A stretch of 64,000 bases of DNA from Paenibacillus glycanilyticus. Lineage in GTDB: Bacteria; Bacillota; Bacilli; Paenibacillales; Paenibacillaceae. The notes under the pieces are model-generated. The model was not told the DNA's origin and made no database searches. It saw nothing but the letters and a program-made list of their open reading frames with translations. Shown in pieces: positions 26,214-34,494 of the stretch; the first letter of the stretch is position 1; every line of letters begins with the position of its first letter. The translations under genes and the position numbers were made by a program. The stretch covers positions 1 to 64,000 of the forward strand of contig NZ_BSSQ01000013.1 of the NCBI RefSeq assembly GCF_030161375.1. Direction: 5' to 3'.

Positions 26214-26690
26214 TTATCTCTTAACAACGGGAACCCAAAACTCCCCGTAGAAAGTGCCGTCGCCGTTATCTTTGCGGTAAGTCGCATTGGGCCCGCCGAT
26301 ATAAGCATAATCCGTAACTTGGGACAGGACTTCGCCAAAAGCACGGTAAGTCAGCTGGTCAAACAAAGTTTCCTTGTCTCCATTGCCCGCGACTACGATA
26401 TATTCGCTGTCGGGAAACTCAATGACGCGAGTCGCGTCAGTTATGGATTTACCGGCTTCCACCGCAAAGTAATTCCACGGTTTGCCTTGATACACCTCGT
26501 TAACGGACCATTCGCGATCGTTCTTAGCCGCGTCTTTGAGCTTGTTGAAACGCCCGTCAGCTTTCAGCTTGCCCCAGAATTCCGCTTTCTCTCTTTGCAT
26601 CGCCGGCATGTCTTGAAAATTAGATTGAATGGAAAAACCATAAGCGGTCAATGTGAACGATTGTTTGTGTTCAAGCGTGTATTCTGCCAT
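26214..26690 (-). CDS. GyrI-like/effector-binding-like small protein 1
   Basis: A 158-residue soluble protein whose layout (N-terminal strand with FTLTAYGFS, middle EVYQGKPWNYFAVEAG, C-terminal YGEFWVPV) matches the AraC effector-binding or GyrI-like fold, which binds small hydrophobic ligands or DNA gyrase. It is a tandem paralogue of the protein at 26720-27199 (shared pattern of YxVN-VxEGK-W, DYxxVxGxGxxKExL, FYGExWxxV). The pair is divergent from a WYL-domain regulator. The function is not established by sequence. Confidence 0.75.
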   Translation of the reverse strand: MAEYTLEHKQSFTLTAYGFSIQSNFQDMPAMQREKAEFWGKLKADGRFNKLKDAAKNDREWSVNEVYQGKPWNYFAVEAGKSITDATRVIEFPDSEYIVVAGNGDKETLFDQLTYRAFGEVLSQVTDYAYIGGPNATYRKDNGDGTFYGEFWVPVVKR

Positions 26691-26719
26691 GGGAGAGCTC
26701 CTTTCTTACAGCGATTCGA

Positions 26720-27199
26720 TTAGCCTTCGACTTTTTTAACGCGAAGCCACATTTCTCCGTAAAATTCACCGTTCTCATCCGCTTTGACGAAGGTGGAGTT
26801 GCCAGGACCAACATATTTGTATTCCGTGATTTCCGGCAGCATGCCGCCGAATACTTTACCCGTGATCTCATCAGCGAGGCTTTCTTTGTTAGCGCCCGTG
26901 CCGGGCACAACGAGGTAGTCGCCAGCCAGGAAATTAAGCACGACCGCGCCTTCCGCTTCGAATTCGCCCATTACGCCGAAACCGCGCCAAGCCTTGCCTT
27001 CGAACACGTAATTGATTTGATACTCTTGCCCGTCAGCAAGCGCGAGAAGCTCGGCAAGCTTGCCATTCTCAGTGATTTCCGCTTTTTTCGCTGCCGTTTT
27101 TGCCGCATTGCCCGCCCAGTCGTTGAAGTCTTCAAAGGTAACGCCAAATGCGGTCATTTTGTAATTTTCCGAGATGGTTGTGATCGAGTAGTTAGTCAT
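26720..27199 (-). CDS. GyrI-like/effector-binding-like small protein 2
   Basis: A 159-residue paralogue of its downstream neighbour, 29 bases apart in the same orientation and so probably one operon. Landmarks are YKMTAFGVTFEDF, QINYVFEGKAWRGFG, GDYLVVPGTGANKESL and EFYGEMWLRV. GAGAG-type ribosome binding sequence precedes the ATG. The operon is transcribed away from the regulator at 27306, with inverted operator-like sites between them. Confidence 0.75.
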   Translation of the reverse strand: MTNYSITTISENYKMTAFGVTFEDFNDWAGNAAKTAAKKAEITENGKLAELLALADGQEYQINYVFEGKAWRGFGVMGEFEAEGAVVLNFLAGDYLVVPGTGANKESLADEITGKVFGGMLPEITEYKYVGPGNSTFVKADENGEFYGEMWLRVKKVEG

Positions 27200-27254
27200 A
27201 TTGTTCTCTCCTTAGTGGGGATTATGTTTTACAAGATTGATTCTATTTGTCTAA

Positions 27255-27297
27255 TGTATCAAAAAGTGATACTTTTTTTAGCCGCGTATTTGATACA
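27255..27297. promoter_or_regulatory. Operator-like half-sites between the GyrI-like pair and its regulator
   Basis: The half-site TGTATCA (27255-27261) faces TGATACT (27267-27273), forming a palindrome around five bases; a further TGATACA lies at 27291-27297, preceded by GTAT. A TACAAT -10-like box for the regulator gene overlaps the last site. The layout suits autoregulation by the divergent WYL regulator. Confidence 0.6.
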
Positions 27298-27305
27298 ATA
27301 ACATC

Positions 27306-28274
27306 ATGAAAAAAACAGAGCGAGTAAACCTGATTATGCGGTACATTAACAACCGCGCTTTTTTTACGATTGCCGAGATTCAGCGGGAGTTCAAAATTTC
27401 CCGCGCGACGGCCATTCGCGACATTAACGAAATTCAGTCGATGGGGTTTCCGCTTACGACCGAGCTGGGGCGCGGGGGCGGCTACCATGTCCTGCAAAAT
27501 CATTATCTGCCATCCGCCCGCTTTACGCCAGACGAGCTGAAGGCGATTTTTATCAGCTTTATCGCTTCGAAAAATTCGCAGCTGCCTTATCTGCACAATC
27601 GTCGCTCCATCACGGAGAAGCTGATCGGCATCGCATCGCAAACCCAGCAAGACGAGCTGATCGAATTGAATCATATTTTGCTGTTTGAAAATACGAATCC
27701 CGCCAATCCTAACCTATTGGAGCTTGATGATGCGGCGCCAGCGGAGCTGAATCAGCTGATCTCGCTCGCCGTGCGGGACAAACATTTGCGCGTGACTTAT
27801 GAACTCAGCGTAGGCTGGCCGCAACTATTGGACGTTTATTTGCTGCATATTTTTAACTCGAATGCTCAGTGGCTGGTAGAGGTTTATGACTTGGATACGG
27901 ATGAGTTCCGCTATTTGCCTGTTGATCTGCTGCGGGATTCAGCGATCTCCGAGCAGGAAATGAAATGCTCCGAGCAAGAAATTCTAAGCAAAAAGCTGCT
28001 TCGCGCGCGTGAGGCTAATCTTGTTGTGAAGCTTGATGCGACCGGAATTCAACGCTTTAAGCGCATGCATCCGCCGGGAATCATCTTGTCCTTTACCGGG
28101 ATGTTTCAATCAAGCGGGATCTTCCATGTTCAATTGGATGTGTCTGATGACGAGGCTCTGGCGTATTATGCGGATTGGCTATTGTATTTGGGGAAAGGAG
28201 TTCAGTATGAACGGATCCCCGATGAACTGCGCGGGGTGCTGGGGGAGCGTTTAGCCCAATTAAATTTTTCTTGA
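27306..28274 (+). CDS. WYL-domain transcriptional regulator (YafY family)
   Basis: A 322-residue regulator with an N-terminal DeoR-like helix-turn-helix (about 5-58; FTIAEIQREFKISRATAIRDI region) and a WYL domain (about 140-235) that probably senses a ligand, plus a C-terminal WCX-like extension. It is divergent from two GyrI-like proteins and likely controls them. The ATG at 27306 lies directly after the operator-like sites, giving a very short leader with no clear ribosome binding site. Confidence 0.87.
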   Translation: MKKTERVNLIMRYINNRAFFTIAEIQREFKISRATAIRDINEIQSMGFPLTTELGRGGGYHVLQNHYLPSARFTPDELKAIFISFIASKNSQLPYLHNRRSITEKLIGIASQTQQDELIELNHILLFENTNPANPNLLELDDAAPAELNQLISLAVRDKHLRVTYELSVGWPQLLDVYLLHIFNSNAQWLVEVYDLDTDEFRYLPVDLLRDSAISEQEMKCSEQEILSKKLLRAREANLVVKLDATGIQRFKRMHPPGIILSFTGMFQSSGIFHVQLDVSDDEALAYYADWLLYLGKGVQYERIPDELRGVLGERLAQLNFS

Positions 28275-28385
28275 GTGAAATACATCGTGATTTCGGCAAC
28301 CAAATCGTTGATTCTGACTAAATCCATTCGGGCAGCCCTTGCGTATAGTTAAGCTATCCCATAACAAAGGAGCTGCATAGGGAAG

Positions 28386-29300
28386 ATGAATACGAGAGAA
28401 AGTAATGAAGCTCAGGTAGCTGACGCCAATCTGCAATTGGTTATAACGGACGAACAAGCCCAGTTTTTCCTCGATAACGGATATCTTGTCATTCGTAATG
28501 TAGTGAGAGGCGAAGAGCTGCGTTTACTGCAAGAGCAGACGCTTAAGATTGTCGAGAAGGGACTTGCAGGTCAAGAAGAGGATGAAGACTACTTATATAG
28601 GGTAAGAGCTAACGGAGACAAGGTTTATTGGCGGACGGAGTATATCATCGATAAAAGCGAGGCGGCCAAAGCGCTGCTGGGACATCCGTTTATTCTAAGT
28701 TCCGTCGAGAAGCTGCAAGGTCCTAATCTCATTCCGACTTGGGATTCGCTTGTAGTTAAGGCCCCGAATAACGCCGCTTCGGTGCCATGGCACCGGGATG
28801 CGGAAGTGCCGGAAGGCTGCCAGGACGCAAGGCCGATCTTTAACGTGGACTTTTATCTGGATGCTGCGGATGAGCAATCTTGCCTGTGGGTCATTCCGGG
28901 AAGCAATCATTGGAGCTCGTCCCAAGCTGCGGAGCGATGCGCCAGAGCGGGCTTTGACGTGAGCGATGCCGTTCCCGTGCCTATGGAAGCGGGAGACGTT
29001 ATTTTACATAATATTATGCTGCTGCACGGTTCGCCCGAAGGCGAGGGGAATGATTTGCGCCGCACCGTATATTATGAATTCCGGCCTGGCGAGATTGAGC
29101 TGGAATTTGGCCCTCATACGCCAGAGTATTTCCCTTTGAAGCAACAGATCTTGCTTGATTGCATGAATCGCAGGAAGCAGTCCGGTTACGCAAACGAGGA
29201 GCGGGCTTTCGAATACCGGCCTACGGAAAGTTTTGCATTAACCAGCCATGCCGAGCCCGCATCCTATCGGATCAAGCACTCCTCTTATTGGCGAAGCTAA
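28386..29300 (+). CDS. Phytanoyl-CoA dioxygenase (PhyH) family protein
   Basis: A 304-residue Fe(II)/2-oxoglutarate dioxygenase. The iron ligands are visible as HxD in PWHRDAEV (His136, Asp138) and a distal His214 in LLHGSPEG, with Arg at LRRTVYYEF likely binding 2-oxoglutarate. Family members hydroxylate small metabolites such as ectoine or fatty acyl groups; the substrate here is unknown. A convergent AraC-type regulator lies 12 bases beyond its end and may control it. The ATG at 28386 is preceded by AAGGAG at some distance and GGGAAG close by. Confidence 0.87.
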   Translation: MNTRESNEAQVADANLQLVITDEQAQFFLDNGYLVIRNVVRGEELRLLQEQTLKIVEKGLAGQEEDEDYLYRVRANGDKVYWRTEYIIDKSEAAKALLGHPFILSSVEKLQGPNLIPTWDSLVVKAPNNAASVPWHRDAEVPEGCQDARPIFNVDFYLDAADEQSCLWVIPGSNHWSSSQAAERCARAGFDVSDAVPVPMEAGDVILHNIMLLHGSPEGEGNDLRRTVYYEFRPGEIELEFGPHTPEYFPLKQQILLDCMNRRKQSGYANEERAFEYRPTESFALTSHAEPASYRIKHSSYWRS

Positions 29301-29312
29301 TCCAGGCGGGAT

Positions 29313-30167
29313 TTAAGAACGAATCAGATTAGCGCAAAATTGGCTTAAGCTTAGCCCGGTTTTCTTCTTAAACATACGGCCAAAGGTATGGACATCCGAA
29401 TAACCAACGCGCTCGGCAATTTCGCTGACCGTCAGGTTCGTCTGGATCGCCAGCTCTTTGGCTTTATTTATGCGGACCCATGTCAAATACTGAATAGGCG
29501 ACATTCCGACGTATTGCCGGAACAGGAACAGCAAATGGTTTTTGCTCCAGCCGCTTAGCTCTGCTAGTTCTCCAAGCTGTACCTCCCGGTGATAGTTGGT
29601 TTGCAGATGTTGGGTGAGAAGCATGAGCGGAGGCATTTTGGAAGCGTTGGTAGTGCTGTCTCCGGCTCTGCCCGTATGGGCGGCTTCGGACAAGATTCGG
29701 ATCAGAAGGCTCTGGCAGCGCATTTGATGCGTAAGCCCTGGCTGTCTGTAATGCGCAACCAGTTCGGACAGCCAGCGATCAATAGGATGATCCGCGAAAT
29801 TGCCGAGGTAATGTTCGCCTTCTTCGCATAGTTCATGAATTGGAAACGACGAATGGCCAAAGTGAAACACGATAGAGATGCAAACATAAGGCTCGGAAGG
29901 ATGCGGCAGAATCGAGTGAAGTTCATTCGGCCGGTGGAAAATCAAATCTCCTCGTCTCGTCGTGTACGAATTGCCTTCAATCGGATAATCCGCAACGCCG
30001 TTAACGACATATTGAAGAACATATTGCTTCATCACTCGGTTATGAACAGCCCAATGATCAGGCGCCGAGAACATGTGGGCAAGCGTAATATACGGCGGTA
30101 AATAATAATCGGGTAAAATGCCAATTGTTTCGGTTGGACCAAGTCCGGAGAGCGTATAATGATCCAT
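29313..30167 (-). CDS. AraC-family transcriptional regulator
   Basis: A 284-residue one-component regulator: an AraC cupin domain (about 25-150; GDLIFHRPNELHSI) and a C-terminal pair of helix-turn-helix motifs (about 185-280; LSGWSKNHLLFLFRQYVGMSP and VSEIAERVGYSDVHTFGRMF landmarks). The ATG at 30167 is preferred because AAAGGAG lies 12 bases upstream; the frame is open to 30248. It is convergent with the PhyH gene. Sugar or small-metabolite sensing is likely but not shown. Confidence 0.88.
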   Translation of the reverse strand: MDHYTLSGLGPTETIGILPDYYLPPYITLAHMFSAPDHWAVHNRVMKQYVLQYVVNGVADYPIEGNSYTTRRGDLIFHRPNELHSILPHPSEPYVCISIVFHFGHSSFPIHELCEEGEHYLGNFADHPIDRWLSELVAHYRQPGLTHQMRCQSLLIRILSEAAHTGRAGDSTTNASKMPPLMLLTQHLQTNYHREVQLGELAELSGWSKNHLLFLFRQYVGMSPIQYLTWVRINKAKELAIQTNLTVSEIAERVGYSDVHTFGRMFKKKTGLSLSQFCANLIRS

Positions 30168-30228
30168 GGCGGGAACCGGCTCCTTTTGCTGGAATGGATT
30201 CATGCGCGATGAGGGAATTATAGCAAAG

Positions 30229-30326
30229 TTATTCACAAACTTATACACATATTAAGGATAAAATATACCGGACAGTTGTTCATTTTCGAAGTGTTATCCA
30301 CTTGTCCACAGAAGTTGTTATCCACA
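30229..30326 (+). other. Cluster of five DnaA-box-like 9-mers
   Basis: Five 9-mers in one orientation lie in 98 bases: TTATTCACA (30229), TTATACACA (30241), TTATCCACT (30294), TTGTCCACA (30302) and a perfect TTATCCACA (30318). All are identical to, or one base from, the box TTATNCACA. They are in the intergenic region between the AraC-type regulator and the Gfo/Idh gene. No dnaA, dnaN or AT-rich unwinding element is near, so a titration or regulatory site is more likely than an origin. Confidence 0.75.
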
Positions 30327-30360
30327 TAGAAGGGTTTCAAACCCGGCGGCAAAGATTCCC

Positions 30361-30389
30361 TTGACATCCACCGTGATGAGGGTAAACAT
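30361..30389 (+). promoter_or_regulatory. Candidate promoter of the Gfo/Idh gene
   Basis: A perfect TTGACA (30361-30366) and a weak AAACAT (30384-30389) with a 17-base spacer (or TAAACA with 16) lie directly after the DnaA boxes. Confidence 0.45.
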
Positions 30390-30432
30390 TAGGGAGAAGA
30401 ACAAAACTACGAACATAAGGTGGGAATGTAGA

Positions 30433-31404
30433 GTGACTCTTCGGATTGGGATTGCGGGAACAGGTTGGTTTGGACGAATGCACGCGGAGAAGCTTGCCGC
30501 GATGGAAGGCGTAAGCGTCAGTGCTTTTTGCGGGACAAGCCTTGATAAGGCAGAGACGGCGGCAAGACCTTATGGCGATGCGCGAGGTTACGATTCGATC
30601 GAAGCGATGCTGGAAGACCGGAAGCTGGATGCCGTCTATATTTGTACGCCGCCATTTGCGCATGGCGAGATTGAGCTGGCGCTTGTGGAGCGGGGAATTC
30701 CGTTTCTTGTTGAAAAGCCGATTGGCGTAGAGGAAGGGACACCGTCCCGGATTCGCCAGGCAATTGCCGATAAAGGACTTCTTACATCGGTTGGTTATCA
30801 CTTCCGTTACATGGACAGCACAAGCCGCGCGAAAGAGCTGCTGTCGGGCCGCACGCCGCTAATGGCGCTTGGACAATGGATGGGTTCGATGCCGGGCGTG
30901 TACTGGTGGCGCAAGATGGAAACCTCCGGCGGGCAATTTGTGGAACAGACGACGCATATCGTCGATCTGATGCGTTATTTGCTTGGCGAAGTTAGCGAAG
31001 TGTACGCGGTGTATGGCAGCAGGCATATGGCTTCGGTGGAAGAAGGCGTTACGGTTCCGGATGTAGGTACGGTAACGATCAAGCTGGCAAGCGGTGCGGT
31101 TGCTACAATCAGCAATACTTGCGCAATTCCGGCAGGCGGCAACGCCGGCCTTCAGATCTATACCAATACGGGCGTATTGCAGGTTACCGGCGAATCCCTT
31201 GCGGATATTGAAGCCGATAAGAAGACCGAATACAAATCCTCTAACAATCCGTATGAGCGGGAGAATGAAGCCTTCCTTCATGCGGTTAGAACCGGCGACG
31301 GAAGCCGGATTTTATCTACATACGCAGACGCATGGGAGACGCATCGCGTTACCATGGCGGCGAATGAATCGGCGAGAACGGGGCTGCCGGTTAAGCTGAA
31401 TTAA
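30433..31404 (+). CDS. Gfo/Idh/MocA family oxidoreductase
   Basis: A 323-residue NAD(P)-dependent sugar or inositol dehydrogenase-type enzyme. The Rossmann motif GIAGTGWFG starts at residue 5, the conserved EKP (VEKPIG) lies near 95, and the C-terminal beta-sheet domain holds the HIVDLMRYLLGE helix. The start is taken as GTG 30433, with AAGGTGG upstream and a normal N terminus; the frame is open from 30361. It has its own promoter and terminator, so the substrate has no contextual clue. Confidence 0.88.
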   Translation: MTLRIGIAGTGWFGRMHAEKLAAMEGVSVSAFCGTSLDKAETAARPYGDARGYDSIEAMLEDRKLDAVYICTPPFAHGEIELALVERGIPFLVEKPIGVEEGTPSRIRQAIADKGLLTSVGYHFRYMDSTSRAKELLSGRTPLMALGQWMGSMPGVYWWRKMETSGGQFVEQTTHIVDLMRYLLGEVSEVYAVYGSRHMASVEEGVTVPDVGTVTIKLASGAVATISNTCAIPAGGNAGLQIYTNTGVLQVTGESLADIEADKKTEYKSSNNPYERENEAFLHAVRTGDGSRILSTYADAWETHRVTMAANESARTGLPVKLN

Positions 31405-31427
31405 CGAAGTTGAAGTTATATATGGCC

Positions 31428-31469
31428 AAAAAGGTACCTATCTAATGATTAAGGATAGGTACCTTTTTT
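31428..31469 (+). terminator. Terminator after the Gfo/Idh gene
   Basis: AAAAAGGTACCTATC and GATAGGTACCTTTTTT form a 15-base stem around an 11-base loop and end in T residues. Confidence 0.92.
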
Positions 31470-31521
31470 ATGGTTAAACGCCCGTTTTTACTAATCAAAG
31501 TATTTTGTTTTACAAAGTACC

Positions 31522-31550
31522 TTGACAGTCATAGTACTATGATTTATTAT
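31522..31550 (+). promoter_or_regulatory. Promoter and operator of the PadR operon
   Basis: TTGACA (31522-31527) and TATTAT (31545-31550) are 17 bases apart. A perfect 14-base palindrome TCATAGTACTATGA (31529-31542) fills the spacer, where a bound PadR dimer would block polymerase. Confidence 0.75.
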
Positions 31551-31570
31551 ACAGTCATGGAGGTGATGAC

Positions 31571-31900
31571 ATGAGCGACAACAAGATCACATCCGACCTG
31601 CTAAGAGGCCATACGGATACGATGATTCTAAGGCTCTTGTCCGAAGCCGATCGTTACGGATACGAGATTGTGAAGCTGATTGCCGAACGTTCGGGCGGCG
31701 AATATGAACTGAAGGAAGCAACGATGTATTCCAGCTTCCGGAGGCTCGAAGCCGACGGTGACATCGAGTGGTATTGGGGCGATGAATCGCAGGGCGGACG
31801 CCGCAAATATTTTAGAATTACCCAGAAGGGCAAAGATTCATACGATCGCAACAAGAGCAACTGGGAGTACGCCAAACGCGTGTTAGAAAACTTATTATAA
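31571..31900 (+). CDS. PadR-family transcriptional regulator
   Basis: A 109-residue winged-helix regulator of the short PadR subfamily: DLLRGHTDTMILRLLSEADRYGYEI at the start (helix 1), wing residues in GDESQGGRRKYFRIT, and a C-terminal helix. Such proteins usually repress an adjacent drug-efflux operon and are released by the toxic compound. GGAGGTGATG precedes the ATG. The next three genes follow closely, and a palindrome in its promoter suggests autoregulation. Confidence 0.9.
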   Translation: MSDNKITSDLLRGHTDTMILRLLSEADRYGYEIVKLIAERSGGEYELKEATMYSSFRRLEADGDIEWYWGDESQGGRRKYFRITQKGKDSYDRNKSNWEYAKRVLENLL

Positions 31901-31914
31901 GGGAGAGATTCGAG

Positions 31915-32784
31915 ATGACGAATTCGAAATTGACGAATTACCTGAACGGTGTATTTACGCCATACGACGGAGTGAAGAGCGTGTCCGAATTAAAGGCCGA
32001 CCTGCATAGCGATTTGCAGGAGCGGTACCGGGAACTGAAAGAGGAAGGCATGGACGATGAAACCGCGTTTAAGCTGACGGTTGAGAGCATCGGCGATATT
32101 GAACAGACGATTCTCGAGGTTGCGAACCTCTCCCGCTCGCTGGAACGCCAAGTCGTCACGAACTTTAGCGCGAGCAACCTGGCAGACAGCGACTTTGCGG
32201 GCGTGAAGGCTCATAAAGGGCAGTTCAAAGGCAGCGCGCTTCACGGCTCCGACTTCTCCGGCGCGGATCTAACCGGCAGCTCGTTTAAGGGAAGCGATGT
32301 ACGCCAAGCGAACTTCGATGGGGCGAATCTGACGGACTGCAACTTCTCTGCGCTTGACCTGACGAAAGCAAGCTTCGAGGGAGCCACCCTCGTAAGAACG
32401 AATTTTAGCAAGTCGGGGCTTGATGGCGTTGCGTTTACGGGCGTTAGAATGACGGACGTGGTGTTGTCGATGACCGATCTTCGAAAAGTGACATTCGATA
32501 ATTGCCTATTCGACGGAGTGGACTTCAAATATTCCGATCTGAGCGGCCAAAGCTTCGAAGGCCAGACGTTTATCGGCGTTAAATTCGAGAAGTCGGCATT
32601 AACCGAAGTATCGTTCAAGGGCGCCACGCTGAAAAATGTCTCGTTCCAGCCCGGCTTTACGTTGACGAAGAAATACTATCGGATGATCAAGACCGTTAAC
32701 TTTGACGGAGCAACGATGGATAAATTGACTTATGCGCATCTCAAAGGCATGGAAGCCAATCTATCGAACGTAACGGTCGTCTAA
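31915..32784 (+). CDS. Pentapeptide-repeat protein with permease-prefix-like N terminus
   Basis: A 289-residue protein in two parts. Residues 1-75 form a helical segment (ELKADLHSDLQERYRELKEEG; DDETAFKLTVESIGDI) like the 'permease prefix' domain found before some ABC permeases. Residues about 80-270 are pentapeptide repeats of the A(D/N)LxX type (FSGADLTGSSFKGSDVRQAN), predicted to form a right-handed quadrilateral beta-helix. Pentapeptide proteins can mimic DNA and protect gyrase (Qnr, MfpA), but that role is not shown here. It is 14 bases after padR and before the exporter genes. Confidence 0.85.
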   Translation: MTNSKLTNYLNGVFTPYDGVKSVSELKADLHSDLQERYRELKEEGMDDETAFKLTVESIGDIEQTILEVANLSRSLERQVVTNFSASNLADSDFAGVKAHKGQFKGSALHGSDFSGADLTGSSFKGSDVRQANFDGANLTDCNFSALDLTKASFEGATLVRTNFSKSGLDGVAFTGVRMTDVVLSMTDLRKVTFDNCLFDGVDFKYSDLSGQSFEGQTFIGVKFEKSALTEVSFKGATLKNVSFQPGFTLTKKYYRMIKTVNFDGATMDKLTYAHLKGMEANLSNVTVV

Positions 32785-32820
32785 GCTCGCCGAACCAACT
32801 ATTAAAGGAGGGAATTAACG

Positions 32821-33597
32821 ATGCAAACCGTGCAAACCACAACCAAGTCCATTCAAGTGAAAGGTCTGCGGAAATCCTACAAGCAGCTTGAGGTGCTGAA
32901 GGGCGTAGATTTCGAAGTGGAAAAGGGGAGCATATTCGCTCTCCTCGGATCCAACGGAGCCGGGAAAACGACGGTCGTCAAAATTTTGACCACGTTGCTT
33001 GCACCGGACGGCGGCACCGCCGTTATTAACGGATTCGATGTTGCGGCCAAACCCGATCAGGTGCGGCAATCGATCAGCTTGACCGGACAGTTCGCCGCGG
33101 TGGATGAGATACTGACCGGTCGGGAGAATCTGGTCATGATCGCCAAGCTCAGATATTTGAAGAACCCTCGGCAAGTAGCGGAAGACCTGTTGCAGCGCTT
33201 TGGCTTAACGGATGCCGCGGACCGCAGAGTATCCACGTATTCCGGCGGGATGCGCCGCCGGCTGGATATCGCCCTCAGCGTTGTGGGCAAACCGCAAATC
33301 ATCTTTCTGGATGAACCAACCACGGGACTTGATCCCGAGGCGCGAATTGAAGTTTGGAAAGTCGTGAAGGAACTTGCGGATAACGGAACGACCGTCCTTC
33401 TCACGACGCAATATTTGGAGGAAGCCGAGCAGCTTGCCGACCGGATTGCGATCTTGCATGAGGGCCGAATTATTGCAAACGGCACGTTACAGGAACTGAA
33501 GAAGAAGTTCCCGTCGAAGCAAGTTGAGTATGTAGAGAAACAACCAAGCTTAGAGGATATTTTCCTCGCGATTATCAACAAAAAGGAGGCTATATAA
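32821..33597 (+). CDS. ABC exporter ATPase (DrrA/CcmA family)
   Basis: A 258-residue cytoplasmic ATPase with Walker A GSNGAGKTT, the family signature YSGGMRRRLD, Walker B IIFLDEPTTGLDP and an H loop replaced by Q in LLTTQYLEEAE, as in DrrA-type daunorubicin exporters. It would energise the permease encoded immediately after it. AAAGGAGGG precedes the ATG. It belongs to the PadR-controlled operon. Confidence 0.92.
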   Translation: MQTVQTTTKSIQVKGLRKSYKQLEVLKGVDFEVEKGSIFALLGSNGAGKTTVVKILTTLLAPDGGTAVINGFDVAAKPDQVRQSISLTGQFAAVDEILTGRENLVMIAKLRYLKNPRQVAEDLLQRFGLTDAADRRVSTYSGGMRRRLDIALSVVGKPQIIFLDEPTTGLDPEARIEVWKVVKELADNGTTVLLTTQYLEEAEQLADRIAILHEGRIIANGTLQELKKKFPSKQVEYVEKQPSLEDIFLAIINKKEAI

Positions 33598-34374
33598 ATG
33601 GAAACGGCAAACATTCAAAAAAGCCATTTCTTTGTGGACATCAGCGTCATGCTGGGACGCTCGATGCGACATATTTTCCGCAGCATGGACACGATCGTTA
33701 CGGTTACCATAACGCCAATCGCGATGATGCTGCTGTTCGTGTATGTATTTGGCGGCGCCATTGAGACCGGGACCGATAACTATGTGAATTACTTGCTGCC
33801 CGGCATACTCCTTATGGCGATCGCCAGCGGCATAGCCTATACGGCATTCCGGTTGTTCAATGATAAACAAAAGGGGATATTCGAACGGTTCCATACGATG
33901 CCCATTTCCCGCTCCGCTTTGCTATGGGGGCATGTGCTCACCTCGCTCGTATCCAACGCCTTATCCTTACTCGTTATCCTCATCGTAGCGCTCATCATGG
34001 GCTTCCGATCTTCCGCAGGAGTATTGCCATGGCTCGCCGTAGCCGGGATTCTCGCTTTGTTCACGCTCGCTTTAACCTGGGTCGCAGCTATAGCCGGACT
34101 AACCGCCAAAACCGTCGATGGCGCTAGCGCCTTCTCCTACCCGCTAATCTTCCTTCCATTCATCAGCTCGGCATTTGTTCCCACCAACTCCATGCCAACG
34201 GCCGTTCGCGTCTTTGCCGAAAACCAACCCGTCACCTCCATTGTAGAATCCATCCGTGCTTTGTTGTCAGGCCAGCCTGTCGGAAATGATATTTGGGTTG
34301 CGCTAGCATGGTGCGTCGGCATTACGATCGTAGCTTATTTCTTCGCGATGAAGGCGCATAGAAAGCAAGGTTAA
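33598..34374 (+). CDS. ABC exporter permease (DrrB/ABC-2 type)
   Basis: A 258-residue membrane protein with six hydrophobic helices and the ABC-2 landmark YVNYLLPGILLMAIASG. It starts at the base after the ATPase stop codon, with AAAAAGGAGG inside the preceding gene, so the two are translationally coupled. The pair probably exports a drug or antibiotic, sensed through PadR. Confidence 0.9.
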   Translation: METANIQKSHFFVDISVMLGRSMRHIFRSMDTIVTVTITPIAMMLLFVYVFGGAIETGTDNYVNYLLPGILLMAIASGIAYTAFRLFNDKQKGIFERFHTMPISRSALLWGHVLTSLVSNALSLLVILIVALIMGFRSSAGVLPWLAVAGILALFTLALTWVAAIAGLTAKTVDGASAFSYPLIFLPFISSAFVPTNSMPTAVRVFAENQPVTSIVESIRALLSGQPVGNDIWVALAWCVGITIVAYFFAMKAHRKQG

Positions 34375-34384
34375 TCAAACAATT

Positions 34385-34408
34385 GCCGCCGCGAGGCGGC
34401 TTTCTGTT
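34385..34408 (+). terminator. Short hairpin after the exporter operon
   Basis: GCCGCC and GGCGGC pair around GCGA and are followed by TTTCTGTTT. It is short but GC-rich. Confidence 0.55.
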
Positions 34409-34494
34409 TACTAGGAAACAGGCTCTTTATCGTTGACAATCTTGCTGGTAAGCTAGTAACTAGCATTTGTTGAGAGAAAGGAGCTGAACCGCTT

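Noticed and set aside
30229..30326. DnaA-box cluster as the main replication origin
   Set aside because: No dnaA, dnaN, recF or gyr genes and no AT-rich unwinding element are nearby, so it is unlikely to be oriC.
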